A stretch of 57,289 nucleotides of DNA, from assembly GCA_019239975.1 (NCBI GenBank), contig JAFAZE010000041.1, positions 1 through 57,289 on the forward strand, given 5' to 3'. How positions within the stretch are numbered: position 1 is the first letter of the stretch; each line of letters opens with the position of its first letter. Below the pieces are notes generated by a model, which did no database searches, was not told where the DNA came from, and saw only the letters and a list, made by a program, of their open reading frames with translations. This document shows, one piece after another, positions 14,347 through 23,587 of the stretch. Made by a program: the position numbers and the translations under genes. This DNA comes from Streptosporangiaceae bacterium (GTDB lineage Bacteria > Actinomycetota > Actinomycetes > Streptosporangiales > Streptosporangiaceae).

Positions 14347-16125
14347 ATGCGCCCGAACCGGACCACGCACACGCCCGCCCAGCCCACTCATCCACGTTCA
14401 CATACAAGTACCCGCCCGCACGCCGAGACACGTATTCGCCGCGGTTTCCGGTATTCCAGCTACCTGCGGGGCCGCCGTGGTCCAGTCCCGCAAGGCCGGC
14501 ACACCCAGCCCCTTTCGGCCACCCAGCCCCTCCCGGCCACGGAGGCCTGGCCCCCGGCCGGGGCGCGGCCCGCGGCCGGCCGCCAGCGCGACGCCAGCAC
14601 ACATCCAGCCGCCGCGGCCCAGGCCCAGGCCCGGCCGCAGGCCCAGGTGCAGGTGCAGGCCCACGCCCAGGTGCAGGTGCAGGCCCAGGCCCGGCCGCAG
14701 GCCCAGGTGCAGGTGCAGGCGCGAACGAGGGACGCCGCCCGGCCGCAGGCCGCACCCAGGAACCTCCGGCTCGCGCTCATCCTCGTCGCGGCGTTCGTGG
14801 TCGTCCTCGACTTCAGCATCGTGAACGTCGCGCTGCCCTCCATCGAGCGCGATCTGCGCCTCGCCACCAGCACCGGGCAGTGGGTTGTCACGGGGTACGC
14901 GATCGCGTTCGGCGGTCTGCTCATCCTCGGCGGCCGCGCCGCCGACCTGCTGGGCCGCCGGCGCATGTTCGTCGCGGGACTCGCCGTGTTCTCGGTCGCC
15001 TCGCTGGCCGGGGGGCTGGCTCACGACCCGGTGCTGCTCATCGCCTCCAGGGTCGTCCAGGGAGCCGGCGCGGCCATCGTCGCGCCCGCGGCGCTCTCGC
15101 TCATCACCACCAGCTTCCCCGAGGGTCCCGGGCGCACCCGTGCCATCGGCCTGTATGGATCCATCTCCTCGGTCGGTTTCGTGGCCGGCCAGGTGCTCGG
15201 CGGGGTGCTGGTCCAGTGGACGAGCTGGCGCTCGGTCTTCCTGGTCAACGTGCCGGTAGGCCTGCTCGCCGCCGCGCTCGTGCCGAAGGTTCTCGGCAGC
15301 AGCGCCGGCGCCGGCAGGGCCGCCCCCGGGCGGCTCGACGTACGCGGCGCCATCCTGATCACCGCCGCGGTCGCGCTCGTCGTGTTCGCGGTGTCGCAGG
15401 GCAACGTGCTCGGCTGGGCGTCCGCGCCGGTCCTGGGCGCGCTGGCGGCCGCGGTCCTGGCCGGCGCCGGGTTCCTCGCCGCCGAGGCGCACCACCCGCA
15501 GCCGCTCGTCCGGCCGCGCGTGCTGCTGCGCCCGGGGATGCGGGACGGTGCCGCGCTGGCGTTCCTGCTCGGCCTGTGGAACGGCGGCGAGATGCTGCTG
15601 CTTTCGCTCTACCTCCAGCAGGCGCTGCACGAGTCACCGCTGGTGACCGGGCTGGTCATCGCGCCCCAGGGCGTTGTCGGCTTCGCCGCCGGCATGCTCG
15701 GCCCGAGGATCGCGGGACGCATCGGCGTGCGCCGCCTGCTGGTGCTGACGGCCGCCATGACCGCCGTGGGTTTCATCGTGCTCACCCGGCTGCCGGCCGG
15801 CGGCTACAGTCCCGTGCTCGCCGTCGTGATGCTGATCGGCTTCGGCACGGCGGGCACCGCCTTCGGCTCGATCGTCATCGCCAGCCGCGGGATGGCCGAC
15901 GGCGACCAGGGCCTGGTCGGCGGGATGATCAACACGAGCCGCCAGATCGGCGCCGCCGTGGGCGCGGCCCTGCTGCCGGCGGTTGCCGAGAGCATCAGCG
16001 GGGGCATCGCCGGGGTCAGCGGCGACCGGGCCGCGATGCTGGCCGCCGCGGCCGCCGCCGTGGTGGCCACCGCCATTGCATGGCACGCGTCCCGGTCAAG
16101 AGTGACCGCCGTTCGTTCGGCATAA
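14347..16125 (+). CDS. MFS drug exporter, DHA2 (EmrB/QacA) type
   Basis: The membrane core starts near residue 140 (LALILVAAFVVVLDFSIVNVALP). The antiporter motif WVVTGYAIAFGGLLILGGRAADLLGRRR is seen in two halves, and motif C-like glycines occur in GSISSVGFVAGQVLGG. About 14 hydrophobic segments follow over some 450 residues. The protein should expel drugs or other amphiphiles in exchange for protons. The first 135 residues are odd: Pro/His-rich, then a QAQVQVQA-type repeat, with no membrane signature. ATG 14347 has no ribosome site and may begin a leaderless message. GTG codons inside the repeat give alternative starts. Control by the divergent TetR protein is likely. Confidence 0.85.
   Translation: MRPNRTTHTPAQPTHPRSHTSTRPHAETRIRRGFRYSSYLRGRRGPVPQGRHTQPLSATQPLPATEAWPPAGARPAAGRQRDASTHPAAAAQAQARPQAQVQVQAHAQVQVQAQARPQAQVQVQARTRDAARPQAAPRNLRLALILVAAFVVVLDFSIVNVALPSIERDLRLATSTGQWVVTGYAIAFGGLLILGGRAADLLGRRRMFVAGLAVFSVASLAGGLAHDPVLLIASRVVQGAGAAIVAPAALSLITTSFPEGPGRTRAIGLYGSISSVGFVAGQVLGGVLVQWTSWRSVFLVNVPVGLLAAALVPKVLGSSAGAGRAAPGRLDVRGAILITAAVALVVFAVSQGNVLGWASAPVLGALAAAVLAGAGFLAAEAHHPQPLVRPRVLLRPGMRDGAALAFLLGLWNGGEMLLLSLYLQQALHESPLVTGLVIAPQGVVGFAAGMLGPRIAGRIGVRRLLVLTAAMTAVGFIVLTRLPAGGYSPVLAVVMLIGFGTAGTAFGSIVIASRGMADGDQGLVGGMINTSRQIGAAVGAALLPAVAESISGGIAGVSGDRAAMLAAAAAAVVATAIAWHASRSRVTAVRSA
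14620..14722. repeat. Direct repeat encoding the Gln/Val/Ala-rich N-terminus of the MFS protein
   Basis: A segment of about 40 bp composed of GCCCAGG, CCGGCCGCAG and GCAGGTGCAG blocks is present at about 14625 and again at about 14683. It encodes QAQARPQAQVQVQA twice, with a shorter QAHAQVQVQA unit between. Confidence 0.75.
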
Positions 16126-16153
16126 TTTTCTGAACGAGACGTGCTGTCGCCCC

Positions 16154-17560
16154 TCACATGCCCTGTACCTCGACGGCGTCCCGGACCTTCACGCACGCGC
16201 TGCCGGGATCGGGGACCGTGAGGCCGCCGTCGCCGGCGAAGAACGTCACCATGCCCGCGGTGGTGGCGGTGGACCAGACGCACTCGGTGCCCTGGGAACC
16301 GCCGACGGTGTACAGCGTGCCGCCGTGCGGCCCGGGCGGCAGCCGGAGCGCGGCGGTGTCACCGGAGGCGGTGAGGCCGCACGCGGTGGCGCTCACCAGG
16401 TACAGCGCCGCGCCGGGCCCGAACACGCCGTTGTAGCCGGCGAAGAAGAACCCTCTGGGCGCCGTGGTCCCGCTCATGTCACCCGTCTCGTACTGGGCGA
16501 TCACGTCCGCGGTCACCTGCCCCGTCCCGGCGCTGTGCAGCTGCTTTCCGAGGCAGCCGTACATGTGCTTGACCTGGGCGCCCATGGCGTTCTTGCCGCT
16601 GGCGAGGTCGCGCGCGAACACCGTGTCCCGCGGCATCCCATCCGCGCTGGCGGGCGCGATCAGCCGGTACCCCGCCATGGCGGCCGTCCCGCCGCTCATC
16701 GCGCCGCTGCCGGACATGCCGCCGGTGTCCGCCATGCCGGGTGTGGCGTTCGCCCTCGACGGCATGCCTGACAGCGCGGCCGGCGGCTGGGTGGCGGAGC
16801 CGAGTGCGAAGATCGCGACAACCGCCCCCACGGCTGCGATGGCCCCCGCCGCCAGCAGCCACGGGCTCGGCCGCGGGGCGTTTCGCGGCGGAGCGGGCCA
16901 CGGGTCGGTGAAGGCTTTCGGCGGACTCGACCACGGCGCGCTCGCACGGAGAGCGGCGACGAGCCTGGCGGCGGATGGCCGGACGCCCCGCCGGCGTGAG
17001 CGGCCCCGCTCGACATGGCCCGGCTCGAGGTCGTCCCACGGGTCCGGCGGCCGGACGAAGGACGGCGCGGCATCGGCTGGCGCCCCGTACCCGGCCTCTC
17101 GGTACCCCGCCTCTCCGTACCCGGGGCCCGGGTAAGCGCCGGCGCCGCCGTAAGCCCCGTAGCCCGCGTACGGGTCAGGCGCGTAGCCCTGGGCGGGCCG
17201 CGCGTACGGGTCCTGGGCGGCCTGCGGGTGGACGCCGCCCGTGTAGCCGCCCCGCCCGTCGCCCGGCGCTCCGTACTCCTGCTGCGTGTACCCCTGCTCC
17301 GGGTACTCCGGCACCCCGTACTCCGGCACCCCGTACTCCTGCGGCTCGTACTCGGGCATCTCGTACTCCGGCATCCCGTACTCCGGCTGCCCGTAGCTCC
17401 GCGGCCAGAAACCACCCTGCTCGTAGGCCTGATATCCCTCATAGGCATATCCCTCGTAGGCAGCCTGAGCGCCGGGCTGCCCGTGACCGGCCGCTCCCAG
17501 GACCGGGTAGGCGCCGGTGGCGTCGATGGGTGTCACGTCGTTCGGGTCTGGGTTTCCCAT
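16154..17560 (-). CDS. Membrane-anchored protein with a Tyr/Glu/Pro/Gly-rich N-terminal region
   Basis: This 468-residue protein starts at ATG behind GAGGAG. Residues 20-165 are disordered and rich in Tyr, Gly, Glu and Pro, with a run of PEYG/PEYE units at about 57-95. An Arg-rich stretch and one transmembrane helix (about 232-254, WLLAAGAIAAVGAVVAIFAL) follow. The remaining 200 residues, probably outside the cell, contain CLGKQLHSAGTG and Cys-containing segments but match no family I recognise. A Tyr/Pro-rich cytoplasmic tail with a single helix is common in actinomycete proteins linked to the division or cell-envelope machinery; the function here is unknown. It converges on the MFS gene with only 28 bp between the stops. 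Confidence 0.65.
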   Translation of the reverse strand: MGNPDPNDVTPIDATGAYPVLGAAGHGQPGAQAAYEGYAYEGYQAYEQGGFWPRSYGQPEYGMPEYEMPEYEPQEYGVPEYGVPEYPEQGYTQQEYGAPGDGRGGYTGGVHPQAAQDPYARPAQGYAPDPYAGYGAYGGAGAYPGPGYGEAGYREAGYGAPADAAPSFVRPPDPWDDLEPGHVERGRSRRRGVRPSAARLVAALRASAPWSSPPKAFTDPWPAPPRNAPRPSPWLLAAGAIAAVGAVVAIFALGSATQPPAALSGMPSRANATPGMADTGGMSGSGAMSGGTAAMAGYRLIAPASADGMPRDTVFARDLASGKNAMGAQVKHMYGCLGKQLHSAGTGQVTADVIAQYETGDMSGTTAPRGFFFAGYNGVFGPGAALYLVSATACGLTASGDTAALRLPPGPHGGTLYTVGGSQGTECVWSTATTAGMVTFFAGDGGLTVPDPGSACVKVRDAVEVQGM

Positions 17561-17615
17561 GTGTCTCGCTCCTCGCCCCTGTGCTGGCGCTGGGTATTTG
17601 CGGCGTTACTTACCG

Positions 17616-17626
17616 TCTCTAAGAGA
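17616..17626. promoter_or_regulatory. Short palindrome in the intergenic region before the ribokinase gene
   Basis: TCTCTAAGAGA is a perfect 11-bp palindrome, centred on one A, between the divergent starts at 17560 and 17770. It may be a regulator site for either gene; nothing else is recognisable in this stretch. Confidence 0.3.
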
Positions 17627-17769
17627 GATACGAGGAATCGCGTAATGTGGCTCAATCACCACGGAAAGTTACTGAGCTCGGCTTGCGGCAGGGATCATCT
17701 GCAGTAACCGCCGGAAAACGGGGGTCAACTACCCACGGCCCTCGCGCGGCCCGGCGGTACGGTTCGGGC

Positions 17770-18735
17770 ATGGCCTCCACACCGCGCGCACCTCGCGCGC
17801 CGCGGCTCGCCGTCCTGGGCAGCCTGAACATGGACATCTCCGTCCGCGTGGAACGGCTGCCGGTTCCCGGCGCGACCGTGCTCGGCCCCGCCGCGAGCTT
17901 CGCGCCCGGCGGCAAGGGCGCCAACCAGGCGGTGGCCGCGTCGAGGCTCGGCGGGTCCGTGCTGATGGCCGGCTGTGTCGGCGCCGACGACTTCGGCAGG
18001 CAGCTGACCGCCGGGCTGCGGGCCGAAGGCGTGGACACGGCGGGCGTGCGCACCGTGCCCGGCGTGCCCTCCGGGCTCGCCATGATCACCGTCGACGCGG
18101 ACGGCGAGAACATCATCACGGTCGCCCAGGGCGCGAACCACGAGGTTGGTGACGCCGAAGTCGCCTCCGCCCGGGCAGGCGCGCGCGACGCCCTGATCAT
18201 CAGCGCCGAGGTACCGGTTCCGGCGATCAGGTCAGCCCTTTCCGGTGCCGGGCGGCCCTCCGCGCTGACCATGCTGAACCTGGCGCCGGCGCCAAAGGAG
18301 GCGGCGGAGATCGTCGCGGCAGGCGCCGACTGGCTGGTGGTGAACGAGACCGAGGCGGCGGCGGTGCTGGGCAGGCCGGTCGCCGGGCTTGCGGACGCGG
18401 CCGGGGCCGCCGCTGGGCTCGCCTCCGCCGGCGCACGGAACGCGGTGGTGACCGCGGGCGCCGCGGGCGCCGCGATGTCCGGCGAGGACGTGGAAACAGC
18501 GACCGTGCCGGGGTTCGAGGTCCGCGCCGTGGACAGCGTCGGCGCCGGCGACACGTTCGCCGGCGCGCTCGCGGTCGCCTTGGCGGCCGGCGTGGCGCCG
18601 CGGGACGCGGTGCGCGCCGCCGCGGCCGCCGCGGCGACCGCCGCCACCCGGCACGGAACTCAGCCCGGAATGCCGCGCCCCGCCGACATCCTCGCGGCGA
18701 CCGGCCTGACCTGGCCGATTCCGGTGCCCGAATGA
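17770..18735 (+). CDS. rbsK: Ribokinase, PfkB family
   Basis: ATG 17770 gives a 321-residue protein of normal ribokinase length. Signatures are the N-terminal GSLNMDISVRVERLPVPGAT, the substrate loop GGKGANQAVAASRLGG, the NETEAAAVLG segment and the ATP/anion-hole motif DSVGAGDTFAGAL with the catalytic Asp. It should phosphorylate D-ribose at O5, or a related pentose or nucleoside-derived sugar. No ribose transporter or LacI gene is adjacent, so the gene seems to stand alone. The upstream in-frame extension to 17647 lacks a ribosome site and is not conserved in type. Confidence 0.88.
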   Translation: MASTPRAPRAPRLAVLGSLNMDISVRVERLPVPGATVLGPAASFAPGGKGANQAVAASRLGGSVLMAGCVGADDFGRQLTAGLRAEGVDTAGVRTVPGVPSGLAMITVDADGENIITVAQGANHEVGDAEVASARAGARDALIISAEVPVPAIRSALSGAGRPSALTMLNLAPAPKEAAEIVAAGADWLVVNETEAAAVLGRPVAGLADAAGAAAGLASAGARNAVVTAGAAGAAMSGEDVETATVPGFEVRAVDSVGAGDTFAGALAVALAAGVAPRDAVRAAAAAAATAATRHGTQPGMPRPADILAATGLTWPIPVPE

Positions 18736-18891
18736 CCTGTAAGGGCGCCGGCTGAGTTCTGAGGCGGTCGGCGCCCGCGAACTCCGGCGAACTGCGGCCA
18801 TCAAACTGGGGCCGTCAAAAGTATTACATATTACAAATGTTGCTGTTAGAGTCGGACTCGCCCGTCGCTTTCTCTTCGCGGAGGTCGGCCC

Positions 18892-21276
18892 ATGTCGGCA
18901 TGTCGTTCGTCGCGCCAGCACCGTCAGCGGACCACGGCGGTCCTCGCGGTCGCGGCCTCAGTCGTGGTCACCTTCACGTTCGCCGCGGCGGGTCTGTCGC
19001 CTGCCGGAGCCGCGGAGCGGGGTCCCGCCGCCGCGCGCACCGCGGCCTACGGCCGCTCGCCTGCCGCGGCTAGGGTCGCTTTCACGCCGCCAACCCGCGC
19101 CCTCACGCCGATCGGCGACCTCGGCTCCGCGGTGCCTGGCGGGGTCGCCCTGACGGGCAAGCAGGCCGCTGCGGCCACGGCTTCGGCGGTGCCGGGCCCG
19201 CTGCACACCAGCGGGCGCTGGATCGAGAACGCCCAGGGCCAGCGGGTGAAGCTGGCGAGCGTCAACTGGGACGGCACGGAGTCCCCGCAGGCCGTGGTCG
19301 GCGGGCTTGACCACAAGACCATCGACCAGATCGCCATCTGGATCAAGGCGAATGGGTTCAACTCGGTCCGCATTCCCTGGTCGAACTACATGTATGAGCA
19401 CGACCCGATCGTCTCCAGCCTGCCTGCCTGCGAAAACCCGAACACCGGCTATGACTGCCTGGCGGCCAACACCGGCCTGAAAAACCTGGACGCGCTGAGC
19501 ATCCTGGACCTGGTGATCCAGGGCCTCGCCAAGCAGGGCCTGATGGTGATCCTGGACAACCACACAAGCGACGCGCAATGGTGCTGCGGCAACGATGACG
19601 ATAACGGGGTGTGGTACAACCACAACTACCCTCTGCCCAAATGGTACGCGGACTGGACAGGCATGGCCACCCGGTACCAGAACGACCCCAACGTGATCGG
19701 CGCCGAGCTGCGCAACGAGCCCCGGGTGCGCAACGCCTGGCCCAAGAACTCGTCGAACCCACTGGATCAGATGGTGAAACCCAACTGGGGCGGCACCGGA
19801 GACGATAGCAACGACTGGTGGAAGGCGGCCACCAAAGCCGGCAACGCGGTGCTCGCGGTCGACCCCAACTGGCTCATCTTTGTCGACGGGCTCAGCTACT
19901 CTCTGGACCTCACCGGGGTCGGCGGAAAGCCAGTCCAGCTCACCCCCCCGAACCGGGTGGTGTACTCTCCGCACGCGTATGCGTTCAGCGGCTACGGCGC
20001 GCCCGCGTGGTCGGGCTGGTACACCAAAGGCATAAACGGACAGGTCACCGACACCGTGGGTGCCGTGGAGTACGGGCAGACGCTGATGCTGTTCGCGCGC
20101 GGCACGGACGGGCACGCGTACGAGAAGCAGTGGACGGAGCCGTCCGGTCCCTGGTCAGCCTGGTATGGCATCCAGGGAAACATCACCAGCGCCCCGGCGG
20201 CAGTCGTATACCACAACCAGGTGCTGCTGTTCGCTCGGGGGACGGATGGCCAGGTCTACGAGGACGTCGGGACGCCGTCGGCCACGAACCCCCCGGGTTC
20301 CTGGTCCGGCTGGTACGGCATCCAGGGGTACGTCACCGATGGCCTGACCGCGGCCGTCTTCAACGATCAGGTCCAGGTCTTCGGTCGCGGCACGGACGGC
20401 CAGGTGTACGCCGACGTGTGGACCCCGTCGGCCCCCGGCAGCAACCAGGGTAGCTGGACGGGCTGGTACGTCATCGGCGGCCAGATCGTCGGCGCCCCGG
20501 CGGCGGTCGCGTTCGGTCAGCAGCTGCTGCTGTTCGCGCGCGGGACGGACAACCAGGTGTATGAGGACTACTTGCAGGGGGGTAGCTGGAGCGGCTGGTA
20601 CACCGCCGGCATCGGCGGCCAGGTGACCAGCAGCCCGGCCGCGGCGGTGTTCGGCCAGTACCAGGTGCAGATCTTCGCGCGCGGGACTGACGGGGCGGTG
20701 TACGCGGATGTGTTCACCACGTCGGCCAAGAACCCCCCGGGTTCCTGGTCGGGCTGGCACAGCCTCGGCGGCAGCGTGACCGGCGCCCCGGGCGCGACCG
20801 CGTTCGGCCAGAACCAGATGCAGGTCTTCGGGCGCGGGACCGACGGCCAGGTCTACGCGGACGTCTGGACAGACCGGGGATACCAGGGCTTCGCGCAGGA
20901 TATCGGCCGCCAATGGGGCTACATCCTCACCCAGGGGCAGTCCTACACCGCACCGCTGTGGGTCAGCGAATGGGGCACCTGCATCCAGCCGGCCTCCGGC
21001 AAGTGCGGCAACAGCGACACGACGTTCTTCGACTACATTACCCAGTACCTCGCGGCAGGCGACATCGACTTCGCCTACTGGCAGCTGGGCAGCGAGCTAC
21101 TGCCGGGCCGGCCCCCGAACAACGCTACCTGCCCCCTCAACGGCGGCGGATCAATTACTGGCTGCGACTATTACGCCCTGCTGGACCCCTTGTGGGACGA
21201 CTGGCCCGCCTCGACCCCCGCCAGCGCGAACGTGCAGAAGGTCGAATCGCTGGAGGCGGCGACCCAGGGCCCGTGA
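18892..21276 (+). CDS. Secreted GH5-family glycanase with a PLL/DUF346-like repeat insert inside the catalytic domain
   Basis: ATG 18892 follows GGAGG at 7 nt. The 794-residue protein has a signal peptide (about 1-42) and then a GH5 barrel. RWIENAQGQRVKLASVNW and GFNSVRIPWSNYMYEHDP open the barrel, E276 in LRNEP is the predicted acid/base, and SPHAYAF marks the sixth strand. E693 in VSEWGT is the predicted nucleophile. Between them, residues 373-662 hold six repeats of about 47 residues (SWSGWYGIQG...LLFARGTDGQVYEDV) like the PLL-type lectin propeller. The usual spacing between the two glutamates in GH5 is far smaller. The enzyme probably cuts beta-glucan or beta-mannan while the insert binds carbohydrate. 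An AT-rich stretch (18818-18845) upstream may be the promoter. Confidence 0.85.
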   Translation: MSACRSSRQHRQRTTAVLAVAASVVVTFTFAAAGLSPAGAAERGPAAARTAAYGRSPAAARVAFTPPTRALTPIGDLGSAVPGGVALTGKQAAAATASAVPGPLHTSGRWIENAQGQRVKLASVNWDGTESPQAVVGGLDHKTIDQIAIWIKANGFNSVRIPWSNYMYEHDPIVSSLPACENPNTGYDCLAANTGLKNLDALSILDLVIQGLAKQGLMVILDNHTSDAQWCCGNDDDNGVWYNHNYPLPKWYADWTGMATRYQNDPNVIGAELRNEPRVRNAWPKNSSNPLDQMVKPNWGGTGDDSNDWWKAATKAGNAVLAVDPNWLIFVDGLSYSLDLTGVGGKPVQLTPPNRVVYSPHAYAFSGYGAPAWSGWYTKGINGQVTDTVGAVEYGQTLMLFARGTDGHAYEKQWTEPSGPWSAWYGIQGNITSAPAAVVYHNQVLLFARGTDGQVYEDVGTPSATNPPGSWSGWYGIQGYVTDGLTAAVFNDQVQVFGRGTDGQVYADVWTPSAPGSNQGSWTGWYVIGGQIVGAPAAVAFGQQLLLFARGTDNQVYEDYLQGGSWSGWYTAGIGGQVTSSPAAAVFGQYQVQIFARGTDGAVYADVFTTSAKNPPGSWSGWHSLGGSVTGAPGATAFGQNQMQVFGRGTDGQVYADVWTDRGYQGFAQDIGRQWGYILTQGQSYTAPLWVSEWGTCIQPASGKCGNSDTTFFDYITQYLAAGDIDFAYWQLGSELLPGRPPNNATCPLNGGGSITGCDYYALLDPLWDDWPASTPASANVQKVESLEAATQGP

Positions 21277-21290
21277 CGGCAGGCGGCCCG

Positions 21291-22049
21291 TTACAGGCTG
21301 GCGGCGGGTGCCCCGCGGTGGTGCCCGCGTTCGCCGCCGGCCCGCTGCAGGCGGCGCGTCACGCGGCGGACATCGCGTTCGGCCTGGGCCAGCAGTTCCC
21401 GCATAGCGGCCTCCGCCTGCCCGGGGTCACGGCCGCGCACCGCCTCGAGGAGCCTGCGGTGCAGGGGGATCGGGTCGGTGGACGCGGTGTCGTCATGGAC
21501 GAGGCGGTCGCGCGCTCGCAGGCCGGTCTCGATGACGGCCTCCATCGGGAGCATCAGGTCGTTGTGCGCGGCGACCAGCAGCGCTCGGTGAAACCGGAGG
21601 TCCGCCTCGACGGCCGCTTCGCCGGTCATCCCGGCGTCGGTCATGGCGGTGAGCGCGCCGTCGAGCTGGGCGAGGTCGGCGCGGGTCCTGCGGCGCGCGG
21701 CGAGCCGGGCGCCGGCCGGCTCGATGATGGCGCGGACCTCGCCGAGCTGGCGCAGGAAGCTCGCATCGGACCCGTGCACCTCGGCCTGCCAGCGCAGCAG
21801 GTCCGGGTCGAGCAGGCTCCACTGCGCGCGGGGCCGCACCACGGTCCCGTGCCGCGGGCGGGCGGCGACCATGCCCTTGGCCGCGAGCACCCGCAGCATC
21901 TCGCGGACCACGGTGCGGCTGACGTCAAGCTCGCGTTCGAGGCTCTCCGGGTCGAGCAGGGCGCCCGGCGGGTGCTTCCCGCTGACCACCCGCTGCGCGA
22001 TCGCCTGTACTGCCCGGGCGTGCGGCCCGCGACTGCTGTAACCCGCCAT
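21291..22049 (-). CDS. GntR/FadR-family transcriptional regulator of the galactoside operon
   Basis: ATG 22049 gives a 252-residue protein; the frame upstream runs through the promoter region and is rejected. An N-terminal winged HTH (AQRVVSGKHPPGALLDPESLERELDVSRTVVREMLRVLAAKGMV) precedes a FadR-type C-terminal helical domain. The latter carries the metal/ligand pattern EVRAIIEPAGARLAA...D..FHRALL...H. The family includes DgoR-like regulators of galactonate genes. It diverges from the galactoside transport and De Ley-Doudoroff operon, with a palindrome between, so it is probably the local repressor. Galactonate, or a downstream intermediate, is the likely effector (inference). Confidence 0.88.
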   Translation of the reverse strand: MAGYSSRGPHARAVQAIAQRVVSGKHPPGALLDPESLERELDVSRTVVREMLRVLAAKGMVAARPRHGTVVRPRAQWSLLDPDLLRWQAEVHGSDASFLRQLGEVRAIIEPAGARLAARRRTRADLAQLDGALTAMTDAGMTGEAAVEADLRFHRALLVAAHNDLMLPMEAVIETGLRARDRLVHDDTASTDPIPLHRRLLEAVRGRDPGQAEAAMRELLAQAERDVRRVTRRLQRAGGERGHHRGAPAASL

Positions 22050-22152
22050 CTGCTGCACTCCGCTCGGCCATGCCCGGTCTCCGTATGGGTCCTTCCCATG
22101 ACCCGCGCCGCGCAGGCCTCCAGGTCCATGGTACGGGATCGCTCCATTATTC

Positions 22153-22166
22153 ATCATTTGTATGAT
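22153..22166. promoter_or_regulatory. Candidate GntR operator in the divergent promoter region
   Basis: ATCATTTGTATGAT (arms ATCAT and ATGAT, 4-bp spacer) lies in an AT-rich patch about midway between the GntR start and the binding-protein gene. TTGACA at 22172 could be the -35 box of the operon promoter. Confidence 0.5.
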
Positions 22167-22258
22167 AAATATTGACACGTCTGCCGAGCCTGAGCCAACA
22201 TCGCTGAAGGCGCGGTCGCGGATCAGCCGCGGCCGCATGGTGCGAAAGGCGAAAGACC

Positions 22259-23587
22259 ATGTGCATCCGGTCCCGCCCGAGCCGGTGGCTTGCCGGACTC
22301 ATGGTGGTCCTGTTGGCCGCCATCTCGGCCTGTAGCAGTGGCTCGGCACGTACCCCCTCATCCTCGGGCGGCGTCGTGCACCTGACGTTCTGGTCGTGGG
22401 TGCCCAATATCGCCAACGCGGTGAGCCTGTTCAACTCAGCGCACAAGAACATCCAGGTCACCCTGGACACGATCCCCACCGGGTCGAACGGCGGCTATGC
22501 GAAGATGCTCGACGCGGTGAAGGCCGGCAACCCGCCCTGCGCCGCCCAGGTCGAGTATCAGGAGATCCCGACATTCCTGCTGCAGAACGCCCTGGTGAAC
22601 ATCAAGCCATGGGTGGCGAGCTCGCAGAGCCTGTTCGTCCCATGGCAGTGGAACCAGGGCGTCTACAACGGCAGCGTGTACGCGGTTCCCCAGGCGAGCG
22701 GGCCCATGGCGCTGTACTACCGCAAGGACGTGTTCAGCAGGGACGGCATCGTCACGCCGCCGAGGACGTGGGCGCAGTACGCACAGGACGCGGCGATCAT
22801 CCACTCCCATGCCCCGCACGCGTACATCACCACGTTCCCGGTGCCCGACTCGGCGTGGTACACCGCGCTCGCCTGGCAGGCCGGGACCAAGTGGTTCGGC
22901 ACGAGCGGCGACCACTGGACGGTGAACATAGCCAACGCCGCCAGCCAGCGGGTCGCCGGCTACTGGTACGGCCTGGTCAAGAAGGGCATGGTGAAGACGG
23001 AGAACGACTTCACCAGCGCCTGGTACAAGGACCTCCAGGACGGTGGCGTCGTGACCTGGATCAGCGCCTCCTGGGGCGACGCGATCCTCCGGCAGAACGC
23101 GCCGAACACCGCGGGCAACTGGGCGGTCGCCCCGATGCCCCAGTGGGCTTCCTCGGGTTTCGCGGCCTCGAACTGGGGCGGCTCCTCCACCGCGGTGCTC
23201 AGGGGATGCCCGGACCCGCAGGCCGCCGCCCAGTTCGCGGTGTGGCTCAATACCAACGCGCGGAGCATCAATCTGCTGGTGACGGACGGCTACGGCTGGC
23301 CGGCCGTGCCGAGCGTGTCCTCGATCCCGTCGGTCACCGGTAACCCGAAGGTGTTCAGCTTCTACGGCGGGCAGAACATCAACGCCGTCTTCCAGCAGGC
23401 CGACCAGAACATCAACGAGTCGTGGGGCTGGATCCCGAACGTGCAAACGACCTACGACGCACTGGACAGCGCCTTTGCGTCCGCGGCCAACGGCAACGGA
23501 ACGTTCGCCAGCGCGCTGACCAGCGCGCAGCGCCAGACGGTGGCGAGCCTGAGCGGCGCCGGCCTGAAAGTGACCTCAGGGCCGTGA
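22259..23587 (+). CDS. Sugar ABC transporter substrate-binding lipoprotein
   Basis: The 442-residue protein belongs to the extracellular solute-binding family 1 (MalE-like). It has a lipoprotein signal peptide with lipobox ISAC and Cys25 as the lipidation site. VVHLTFWSWVPNIANAVSLFNSAHKNIQVTL is seen in halves, and VYAVPQASGPMALYYRKDVF and WISASWGDAIL are typical segments. It should capture a galactoside or galacto-oligosaccharide outside the membrane and hand it to the two permeases. The stop codon overlaps the GTG of the next gene (GTGA), so the two are translationally coupled. It is the first gene of the operon. Confidence 0.9.
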   Translation: MCIRSRPSRWLAGLMVVLLAAISACSSGSARTPSSSGGVVHLTFWSWVPNIANAVSLFNSAHKNIQVTLDTIPTGSNGGYAKMLDAVKAGNPPCAAQVEYQEIPTFLLQNALVNIKPWVASSQSLFVPWQWNQGVYNGSVYAVPQASGPMALYYRKDVFSRDGIVTPPRTWAQYAQDAAIIHSHAPHAYITTFPVPDSAWYTALAWQAGTKWFGTSGDHWTVNIANAASQRVAGYWYGLVKKGMVKTENDFTSAWYKDLQDGGVVTWISASWGDAILRQNAPNTAGNWAVAPMPQWASSGFAASNWGGSSTAVLRGCPDPQAAAQFAVWLNTNARSINLLVTDGYGWPAVPSVSSIPSVTGNPKVFSFYGGQNINAVFQQADQNINESWGWIPNVQTTYDALDSAFASAANGNGTFASALTSAQRQTVASLSGAGLKVTSGP

